Shown here one piece after another: positions 55,086 through 64,000 of a DNA stretch of 64,000 bases. The stretch comes from Symsagittifera roscoffensis (taxonomy: Eukaryota; Xenacoelomorpha; Acoela; Convolutidae), in NCBI RefSeq assembly GCF_963678635.1, contig NC_087062.1, forward strand, positions 38,404,518 through 38,468,517. Reading direction: 5' to 3'. The translations under genes were made by a program, and so were the position numbers. Position 1 is the first letter of the stretch; each line of letters begins with the position of its first letter. Under the pieces are notes generated by a model. It had not been told where the DNA came from and made no database searches. It saw nothing but the letters and a program-made list of their open reading frames with translations.

Positions 55086-55919
55086 GGACTTTAAGTTATT
55101 CAAAATAGCTCAGAACCAAAATCAAAGCACTGATATGCAACCCATCCAAAAGCAATGAGATAAAAATGACAAAGAAATTCCCAAACAAATGTCAAAGAAC
55201 GTAAACAACAAAAAGATACCTCACACAGAAAGAATTATACCACAAGATCAAAAAGAATAATCTCCACATAGACAATTATCGCGACTCCGTAATCAGCCAC
55301 GAAAAGATTACAAAACATTCATCCCATAAACTAAAATATTAAAGAAAGTTGAATTTGAAAAACCACCTTAATTTAAATAAAATTTTCACTTCTTAAAGAT
55401 ATTTTCATGGACCGAAAATTTTCTCAAATTTCATGCTGAAAAGCACTTCAACAAACTAGTTCAAACTCAGCCAATCAGAAGCTTTTCCGAATCATCACCT
55501 CATTTTTAACACGACTTCTCTAGCCGTCAAATAACCACCCTCAAGCCAATCTCTAACTATAACTAAAAGACCTCCAGGTCAAAAATAAGCAAACCGCTAA
55601 ACATTGACATCTGAAATAAACAAAATTTCAATATTACAACCCTCCCCTATCAAGTACTACAAAGATCAACAATATTTTCCCAACTTAGACCTCAAAAACC
55701 TCTAAGGCAAAAATATTAAATTAGCCTAAAGAACAAAGTAAACATGATCATTTACCCGAAAGTACGAATATCTCTCAGCTCCCCCAATCATCCAATCATC
55801 CAATAAACAACAACAAAACCAGGAAGACACTTAAGAGACCTCCAAACTTCCCTTTTTCAAAAATTACCGAAATCCAACTCACTTGCCAAAAAGTCAATAA
55901 ATAATCTGACCACACTTAA
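55086..55919. other. Between pol and small ORF, no gene
   Basis: Lys/Asn-rich short frames with many stops; possibly the decayed end of pol. Nothing else is recognised. Confidence 0.45.
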
Positions 55920-56234
55920 ATGTTGCCTCGAAAAATAAAAAATAATTCGACGAAAAAATCACTTCTTCAAATGCTCTTTTCTCAAACAATTCAGAAATTT
56001 CCTAACATACTTTCAAATCTAATTTCAATTCTTTCCAATTTTTTCAAACCTTGTATAATATTCTTATCCGACATTTTAGAAATAATCATCCTCACCTTGA
56101 TAACTTTTTGCAACTTTTTCATAATTTTTCATGCCCTAACCCAAATCTACGTAAGCTTCTCCAAAATCGTTGACCACCTGTTCAGGTACGATATTTCAAA
56201 TCACTATCTAAATGTTCAAACATCTAATCAGTAG
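55920..56234 (+). CDS. Small hydrophobic ORF in the retroelement
   Basis: 104 codons: basic start (MLPRKIKNNSTKKS), then a long hydrophobic helix (IIFLSDILEIIILTLITFCN) and a hydrophilic end. A membrane protein by composition. It may be an accessory gene or a chance frame in T-rich sequence. Confidence 0.35.
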   Translation: MLPRKIKNNSTKKSLLQMLFSQTIQKFPNILSNLISILSNFFKPCIIFLSDILEIIILTLITFCNFFIIFHALTQIYVSFSKIVDHLFRYDISNHYLNVQTSNQ

Positions 56235-56430
56235 AACAGATGTTTTTCTTCTTTTTATAAAGTTTCTCACATTTCTGATATCCCTAATAATCACAATATG
56301 AAAATGCATAAAGAAGGCTATCGTAACCTTCGCATTAGCAACGATACTTTTTAATACTTTTTTTTGAAGAATATTACAATAAACATAAAATTTTTTCTTA
56401 AATTAAAATTTTTCGAAAAATTTTCCAAAA

Positions 56431-57531
56431 TTGCTAATCAACAACCCCCACATCAGTCCCCACCAACAACGTCCCAAGAACCCCGAACAACATCAACAAA
56501 TACACCAACAAAAACTCCTCAATCATGAACACGCATCTCTTTTCAAGACACGCGCGATTATCCGAACCATTAGAGCCAGTACTTCGCCAAGCATCACTGA
56601 GCGAACCACAATACGAACCAGTATATAATAAATACCCCCATCTCCAACAAGATCTTAATAGAACAAGACATCAAAGCCAAAACCAAAACACACTAGAAAT
56701 AAATCGACAAATTATTCATACAAGACGAAATAGAAACTTACAAAACCCCAGAGTTCAACTCAACATACCTCGTTCACCAACAACGAATCCCGTAAATCTT
56801 TCTAGGAGTACAACTCAAAGTACCCCACAGACTGCATCACAACAAAACACATCAAACATCCCATCGTTTATTCAGATTCAACTCCTACATCTGAACAAAT
56901 CAGAGAAAACCCTTTGAATCCCCCAACCACTACAGAACAACTCCCTTATTGGATAACTCATGTTTTTCTTCAAGGCGAATCAAATTTAGTGAATGATCCA
57001 ATAGACATTTCATCCGACACATCTTTATCACTACCTGAAACTCTTTCACTTCCTTCAACCCCTTCTTTAACTCCAATTTCACAAACCCCTTTACCTTCAA
57101 ATTTTCCTACAAATCTCGACGCCAGATATAGAGAATATTCAACAAGTAACACACAACTACAATTAGATTGGAATACATTCGTAGCACTCTCTCCATTATT
57201 TGGACATCATCACGAAAGCCACAGATTACACAACTGGGCACTGAGCAGATTACAATACTGACAAGTCATTCACAAAGATAATCAAGACCATAATATACAA
57301 ATACTTACACAAGGTAACTTGACGCTAAAATTTGAAATCACCATAAAATTAAATAAAATAATTCATCATCCCTTACCCCTAGCTCCTCCAAATGTAACAG
57401 CTCAACCTTTACCTCCTCCGTTTATAACCACAGAAATAATCTACAAATACGATAGATACAGAGAAAAGACAATTGGATATATCATCTTTTATAATCCATA
57501 TTCAGGACTATCGTACACATGTATCTTTTAA
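56431..57531 (+). pseudogene. ORF-A, unidentified gene between integrase and envelope
   Basis: The first part (56525-56917) is Gln/Arg/Asn-rich (HLQQDLNRTRHQSQNQNTLE, TRRNRNLQNPRVQLNIPRS). Four bases before its stop a second frame (56914-57531) begins: TTEQLPYWITHVFLQGESNL, an acidic Ser/Thr/Pro stretch (SSDTSLSLPETLSLPSTPSL), DWNTFVALSPLFGHHHESHR and KYDRYREKTIGYIIFYNPYS. A TGA at 57259 is read through in frame by otherwise coding sequence. No match to a family I know. The length of about 330 codons is not typical of any gypsy gene. Confidence 0.5.
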
Positions 57532-59770
57532 AGATACTAATTTTTCAGACTCTTTTCTTTTTAAATTTTTCAAAACCAGACCACAACAATCCTTCTCCTC
57601 GAACAGGACCCCAGGATTTATTAGTCACACACTATGACTGTGAAGAAAATGAACAAAAAACATTACACAAATATGCAATAAACCAAGTCATTCAATGTGA
57701 ATGCGAACCACAATCAATTGAATCAACAAATGTAAAAACAACCCTTTACTCAAAAACACGAGCTACAACACTAACAAGATACAAATTCACAGCAACATTT
57801 TCCGAAAAGAAAGTACATTGTTCCCAAGTTTCAAACGGAAACAAAAACAGATTAGACCATGATTCTTTCTACCAAAGTAACATCAAAAGACTATTGCACC
57901 TCAGCCCTGACGAATGCAAAAACGAAATTGAAAGGTTAAAAATCACATCAAATTAGGAAAAAAAACAGAAAACTAGTAAGCTTCCAACTTTTTTCAGACT
58001 CGGCACATCAAGCTGAGCTTACCAAGGTCATATAAGACTAGATAACAAATTACCATTTCAAGGAGCACATGGAAGATTAACTTACGATCTCCATGATAAA
58101 AATTGGATACCACACAATGGAATAAACAACCTCTCAAATTGTGAAGCAGATACAAAAAAAAGGATGCCAAGAAATAATGTTTTTTGATTGGAAAATACAA
58201 CTTGAAAAAGTACAACTAACACCTGATTGAAAAGATGACACAATGATTTATCAAGAAATCAGACTCCCTCGCAAAAACGACCAAGGATATTGCGATCCCA
58301 CTACACGCACACAAGCAACAATCGTTTGGTTCTCCGAAGATAGCTGTACCACATTTCAAGTAAAAATACACGCTAGAATGATAAAATTTCACCAAAACTG
58401 TTTCATTGAATCAATCCCGTTTGAAATGTAGACATGATCAACTTAGACATAGTAATTATCATTTTAGAAACATCCATAGTATAGAAAATAAATTGACACG
58501 TTTCCAAATATACCCAGAAATGGAACTAGCATGTAAATACACCAAACCGCTTTACAAGACACAATATTCAGAACTTCTTGTCGAATACGAAGACGGTTTC
58601 GACACGAAAACAGGAAAATTAACAATACATCCAATGGCTACATCTCACTCAACCACTGACAAAAACTCTTATGTCCCAGTAAAATTTCAAAAGAACACAG
58701 GAAGAATTGGCGGAAAATTAAAACCACAAGACACAGACAGTACACGTTTACAAGACACAGACACGTTTAGAAGAACTATCACTCATGAGCAACACTCATT
58801 TTGGCGCAATCCACTATGACATACAATTAGACATGAAATGAGACTACACAATAAGTATAATTTTTCAAGAAATATCTTTGACAGAGCTTGAAACTTTCCA
58901 TCAATTATGCGAACTTGAACGCACGCAGATTTTACAATCACTCGCACTAGCAGTACTTAAAATCCCTTATGCAGGATATTTATTGTCGGGAAACAGATCA
59001 AATTTTATTGACTACGAAGAAAACATATTATGGTATTACACTTGTACCAAAAAAGTATCACCTTTATATGTTTTTGAAGATAAAAGATGCCCAAAAAGAA
59101 TCCCAATATTCTACAAAAATCAAGTACATTTTGTTGGTACACTCGCCCGCAGAACTTATTTTTGGGATACAGCAGTCTCAAGTGGATCAGAAAACAGCCA
59201 CAATGTAGTAAAATTAAACCCTGACGAAGATAAAAACTATCTTCTCACACCTTATCTTACACTAATGCAACCACTAAAATTTTCACCAGAAAGCATTAGA
59301 GCTATTGCACGCAACCCTAATATTGATTTACAATCAATCGGTATATATTTTATTGTTCTATATATTCAATACAACATCAATCCATAGATCAAAACCTATG
59401 CAAACTTGCAGAAACAGCAGGCTTTTCAGACATATACGAACAAGATATAAAAGATTACCTTTACTTAAATGGCGAAAAATACAGACCACAAGATATATCA
59501 CCAACAATTTTTTTAAGTTTTGTAAATCTAAAGAACGAATTTTTTGCCTTTCTAGGATGGCCCCATTACATTTTAGAAAGATTGACTATATTATGCGCAA
59601 TGTTTAATTTTTTTGGATTTCTTTTCTCTCTCTTAAAAGGAATCTATAAAACATGCGCTACACACACACAAGTAAACAGACAAGCAAGCGTAGCACGCAT
59701 ACTTTTTGCAGGATTTTTTGGAATATTCTCAACATCAATCAATATAATTCTTTTAGACGCTCATATATAA
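57519..59770 (+). pseudogene. env: Envelope glycoprotein gene
   Basis: The N-terminal frame (57519-57956) starts with a signal peptide (MYLLKILIFQTLFFLNF) and a Cys-bearing ectodomain (LLVTHYDCEENEQ, QVIQCECEPQSIES, LSPDECKNEIER). The middle (58243-58820) is scattered over frames. 58878-59387 has YAGYLLSGNRSNFIDYEENI, CTKKVSPLYVFEDKRCPKR and KLNPDEDKNYLLTPYLTLM. The end has a membrane anchor (CAMFNFFGFLFSLLKGIYK). The Cys spacing near the N-terminus recalls envelope proteins of invertebrate LTR elements related to mononegaviral (chuvirus-like) glycoproteins; this is inference. Unlike E1-E4 it has no basic site followed by a fusion-like peptide. Broken by many shifts and stops. Confidence 0.65.
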
Positions 59771-60203
59771 GAATACAATACCAAGCTATCAACAACACCA
59801 AACACGTAAAACGAATCACGAAACGATGCAAATACAACACCTACAGCATCACAATTGCAAAACCTCAACCATAATCACCCTCTATCATTAGTACTACAAA
59901 AATTCAGAAAAATCGCCCTAACAGACCTCATAACTTCAAGATCAAGCTATCCACAAAGCCCAATTCAACACATAATAACCCAAGAACCCAACATGGACGA
60001 CACATAGGAACAAAATAAAGAACAACCACATACCACTAATTTTCGTTCTCAGAACAACGATCTTTTTAGCCCACGATGAGCCGCCAAGTTGGATCCCTCC
60101 ATCGATCAATTTCTCACCCAGCCAACCTCCAGAACAACCTCCCCATCATCCCACTTTTTGCTTCCCCCAACCTCAGTCACCTCATCATAACACTTCATCC
60201 AGC
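59771..60203. other. Between envelope and ORF-B
   Basis: No long frame except overlapping shadows. Base composition changes here from A-rich to C-rich on the plus strand. Confidence 0.45.
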
Positions 60204-61814
60204 ATGGATTCAGATACTAATTCCAACACCACAGTATATAACACTTTCTCCCAATTCAACAACACCGATATCGAAACACCCGACGAATTTGACAACTCTG
60301 AACCCAGTCCATTTACATTTTCCCGACCTCCGTTTCAACCCATCCATTCCCAAGTCAAAATTGAACCCTTTTCCCCTCCTTCTCCCATTTCATATGTTAC
60401 ACCCACATATTCCCCTTTAACTAGTGAGCCATCCGATAATAACGACCAAGATAACACACAAATATCACAAGAACTTGATAACTTCATAACACTACAACAA
60501 CTACTACAACACCCTCAAACACTAACTATTCACCAACTCTCACGATCTGTAACATCATCCAACCCCTCAACCCCAACCCCTCTTCAAATTACACAACTCA
60601 CAAAAACCCGACTCCCTCATCAACCCCATCATCTAGTACCAACCGTGCTTACTGAACCTTTAAAAGAAAATTCCCAAATACCCCACTCCCATCTAGCCCA
60701 GGAACATCCACCACATTTGTCAATCATCCACTTCATACTAATACCAAAGAATTCATTCAAATATGTCTACCTTTTTTCCCTCAATACACGTACTTCCATT
60801 CAGACTCCAATGATGAGAAACCCAATTATGTTAACGAATATGTTTTACACCCTACACTTACATGGACATCTTATTACCACTTTACTAACCCACTATCATT
60901 GCCACTAAATAACACCCCTTATGATAATGAAGTATGCAGCACCCAACGATATCTCCTAACAACAGCACTAACCCCAAAACAATTTACGCAAATAGGCTAC
61001 AGACAATCACTAACCAAATTCACAGCACCTAAAGCTAATGATTATTCTATCGATTATTACGACCATAACATCACTCGACCTAATGAAGACCTTTTTCTAA
61101 ATAACGACCCATTAGCTAGCCCCCAACTAACTGAAAATTTTTTCAAAAAGACCCCATACACCTTCACTCTCAACATCCTAAATAAAAAGTATGACAACGT
61201 TATCTCAGCAGCACTACGAAATATTCATGCTTATGATTCATACTTTAACAAATTTAACCACTTTTCACTAACCTTTCATTTCCTCACACCCAAAGAACAC
61301 TCATACATATACTTACTACCAGTTCATTCAACGCCATTAAACCCTCAATACACCAGCACGACAACCTCACCATCGATATCTATATATTAACTCTAGATAC
61401 ACATCACCATTTTTTCTTAACTTAACCTATTGTATTAAAGACACTAACTTACAAGGCACCCTCCGAAATTATGATCCCATCACCCAGATGTATATCTTCT
61501 GTCCCCTAACCAAACTCCTAAATGTAGACGAATCCCGCTCACTAATTATCCCTCACGAATTCCTCCAGCCCGTTGAAATCCCAATCCTAGAAATTATATA
61601 TAACACTCGCTATAACCACAAATTACATAATCTCATTCAAAACACACCGTATGAATAATCACCTCACACTGAAGAGCACAACATCATTGAAGCACTCGAA
61701 CTGCTTCGGCCAGTTCTACAAACTAAACACATCATTCGTTTGCTAGCTAAACTACTAACCTCATCTGATATCATCCACGATGTTTTTCCCCATGGCTTTT
61801 TCACCGAAAATTAG
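60204..61814 (+). pseudogene. ORF-B, unidentified gene downstream of envelope
   Basis: A coding signal of about 535 codons with two frameshifts (about 60690 and 61350) and one internal TAA (about 61657). N-terminal part is acidic and Ser/Pro/Thr-rich (MDSDTNSNTTVYNTFSQFNN, PSPFTFSRPPFQPIHSQVKI). The middle looks globular (FIQICLPFFPQYTYFHSDSN, YLLTTALTPKQFTQIGYRQS, YSIDYYDHNITRPNEDLFLN, NVISAALRNIHAYDSYFNKF). The end is helical (EALELLRPVLQTKH, RLLAKLLTSSDIIHDVFPHG) and stops at TAG 61812-61814. I know no retroelement gene like it. Its C-rich composition differs from A-rich gag and pol, suggesting a separate origin. Confidence 0.6.
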
Positions 61815-63380
61815 GTAATATGAATTCAATATTTAACTAATAAATTTAAACAACACTTAACAATTTTTTTTCAATGTTCTCCTTTTTTCTTCATAGGCAC
61901 AATCATCAATCATCTACAAAACAAAAAGCAAAATAAAAAACAAAACTTTTTGTCAATCATAAATTTCTATTAACCTATCTAATAATTGAAGCAATAAAAT
62001 TCACCCGTACAAAGAAGAAAATTAAAGGTCAAAATTTTTCCCCCAAGCAGTAAATATTCATACAATTGAAAATAAATTAATAATTTCAACCCCCAAGTCA
62101 GGCAGTAAACTTCATTATTTTCAAGTAGTAAATTAATAAAAATCGATCATAAATTGCAAATAGCAGTACTAATCTTTTTACAGACGCTTCATTATATTCT
62201 CGCCCATAAATTCTATCCAAATTCGTATTGCTCGCCCACAAAGAATTGTTTAAAATAATGAATTTAAGTTTCAACTTTCACTGATAACAACTCTAACAAC
62301 CTATAACACGTTTCAAACTTGCCTTTAACTCGGTTGGAAAGGAATTATATAAAAATCCAAACTAACCAACGCAAGCTTACTAAACATAATAAATCACAAC
62401 CTAACAGCATGAACCATAAAAGAAAACCCGTGGTACGCAAACTGGATTAACACCAGCTTAGAACTAGATAAATTATTCTTTTGAAGACTACTTTTAAATC
62501 TGAACACAAAAGAACAAAAACACGAAAAAGTCAAAAGACAAACCCAAAAAATAACAATTTGATTTTTGAAAAAAAGTCATAACTAAGAAACAAAAGAAAA
62601 CACTAATGATAAAAAACAGCTAAAACAGGACCCTCCAAAAAGAGAGCACAAAATTATACCCTCACTTCTGGCCTAACCCACCAGAAGAGGACGTCCTGAG
62701 CATGCTCTATAGTCGGCCTCACCCACCGTGCTATATCCACGCTTTGTGACACCCACGACACTATTTTTGAAGGGAGTTACTCAAGTGTGAGTAGCTCTTA
62801 AAAATAACCGAACTAAATAATAACGCTTTTGCGCGATGAAAACTAATACAAGATCATGACTAAAAAACAAGATTAACAAAGATTTATATATGTAAAAAAT
62901 ACAATGCAATATATAGATAATATACATCCCAAAGATGAGCAGCAACGAATTTGACAACCCAATCACACTCCCACTACGGATTGGCAAAACCCACCTGAAA
63001 TGCTGCCTACAATCACTACACTCAATGGATTTGAAGAACGACTTGGCATCGCAGCAAGAGAAACCCATTGGAATAGAACAATGGCCATCTCGATGTTCAA
63101 GAATGGGTACAGATCCAAGTCACTAAGCACTGCATCCAAAGTCGAACTACATGCCGTTCCCAGACGAGATTGAGAATAGCAATATTCCTATCTACCAGAT
63201 CAACACTCATCACAACTGATCAGAATCATGATACGATCTCCCGAAACGATCGTGATGACAACCCTTCTTCCAAATCAGAAAAATAATAGGCTCGCAACCT
63301 CTAAAGAAAAACACCACCATCCATCCTCCACTACAATAAAGAACATTGAAAAACTAAAACTCTCTAAAACCCGGATGGGT
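61815..63380. other. 3' untranslated region of the retroelement
   Basis: About 1.57 kb without a supported gene. A G+C-richer stretch at 62630-62800 (ctcacttctggcctaaccca, cgtcctgagcatgctctata, ctcacccaccgtgctatatc) may be structured. A 63-codon frame at 62935 is not supported. The final bases before the LTR (cccggatggg) could be a degenerate polypurine tract. Confidence 0.45.
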
Positions 63381-63630
63381 GGAACCAGATCTAAACTAGT
63401 ATTTATCATTGGTTATTATTATGAGATTTTATCTCTAAAAAAATATTAAAAGCTAAACAATCATACTCCATCAAACTAACAAACGATTCATTGCAAGGTG
63501 TTGAAACTACTTGTAGTTTCAACACCAGAACAATTTGAATTAAACTTAGATTACAGTTGTTCTCATTCTGGAACTAACTCGCGTAAACCGGTGTACACTA
63601 GATCTATTGAGACTAAGAGATATAAGAGTA
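63381..63630 (+). repeat. 3' LTR, truncated
   Basis: 250 bp starting TGGAACCAGATCTAAAC and matching 46274-46524 with roughly 15-20 differences. The match stops at gatataagagta, so the last 129 bp of the LTR are missing. The hairpin is preserved and is one base pair longer at its outer end (63497-63526). Confidence 0.85.
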
Positions 63631-64000
63631 GGTGAAAGTCTCTCGCATGCTACAAGACTTCTAACGCCGTATTTCAATTGTCCTGTGTTTTTTTTAATTA
63701 TACGTGTGAAACTTTCTTCGTCATTAAATAAACTCAGTTTTCTTACATGTCTTTCATTGCAACAAACATTTTACTAAAAAACTCAACAAAAACTTCCTGT
63801 ACTTTAACTTTACCAGTTTATAGTAAGGCCAAGTCCCACCGTTCCTTTAGAACTGAATTTGACCGATGTAGAAATTTCAATTTTTTTTGCAGGAAAAGAA
63901 AGGGAAATAACCAACAAAAAGAGAAAGCTCGTTTTCAAAGAAACAAAAGACACTATAAAACACATGTACTCTCAAAAAAATGTTAAGGCAAATTTTTGTA
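63631..64000. other. 3' flank
   Basis: No homology to the LTR. Contains cattaaataaactcag and an acceptor-like tttttttgcag at 63892, followed by a Lys/Arg/Gln-rich frame to 63984. Nothing is recognised. Confidence 0.35.

Larger units (their letters stand above)
46274..63630 (+). mobile_element. Complex Ty3/gypsy-class endogenous retrovirus-like element
   Basis: Order: 5' LTR, PBS, 1.3-kb leader, gag, protease, RT, RNase H, integrase with GPY/F module, ORF-A, envelope, ORF-B, 3' LTR (truncated). The pol order with integrase last and the GPY/F motif define the Ty3/gypsy-retrovirus branch. At about 17.4 kb it is roughly twice the usual size of env-bearing gypsy elements. Every gene has in-frame stops or frameshifts, so it is inactive. 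The 5' and 3' LTRs differ at several per cent of positions, indicating an old insertion. Confidence 0.88.

Overview
The window is a metazoan nuclear sequence, rich in A+T and heavily populated by repeats. It has spliceosomal introns ending in T-rich...CAG, interspersed MITE-like and fold-back elements, and a large retrovirus-like element. The one confidently named host gene is LZTR1 (Kelch/BTB-BACK CUL3 adaptor). A decayed array of paired zinc fingers of the arthropod Lola/BTB-ZF type at 11.6-14.8 kb hints at an arthropod or related invertebrate. I cannot name the species.

Layout. 1.86-8.14 kb (+): last five exons of LZTR1, ending at a TAA, with introns carrying repeats, a tRNA-like SINE and MITEs. 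8.1-11.5 kb: no gene seen. 11.6-14.8 kb (-): four degenerate copies of a zinc-finger 3' exon in a tandem array with a unit of about 1.2 kb. 16.8-20.4 kb: a tandem duplication carrying an unidentified minus-strand exon, studded with one MITE family. 20.8-22.7 kb (-): remains of a hAT transposase (BED-like finger and C-terminal dimerisation region) split by a 1.1-kb fold-back element. 23.44-24.06 kb (+): an intact single-exon four-TM membrane protein. 24.4-24.7 kb: a 300-bp inverted repeat.

26-31 kb (-): broken multi-exon genes, including a KMT5A/SET8-like SET domain and a small Cys-rich, acidic/RG-rich protein. 32-39.5 kb: two versions of one block, each ordered as an approximately 169-bp satellite array, a JmjC (KDM2/7-like) gene fragment on the minus strand, then an inverted pair of envelope-like fragments with a basic cleavage-like site followed by a hydrophobic stretch. 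Both JmjC copies have lost metal ligands.

41.7-63.6 kb (+): a Ty3/gypsy-class endogenous retrovirus-like element of about 17.4 kb (LTR, PBS, gag, protease, RT, RNase H, integrase with GPY/F, ORF-A, envelope, ORF-B, truncated 3' LTR). Its 5' end, LTR through gag, plus about 310 bp of flank, has been tandemly duplicated (4592 bp). All coding regions carry stops and frameshifts. The two unidentified extra ORFs and the unusual size make this element the best candidate for an undescribed system. The SET, JmjC and envelope cluster at 26-39.5 kb is the second candidate.
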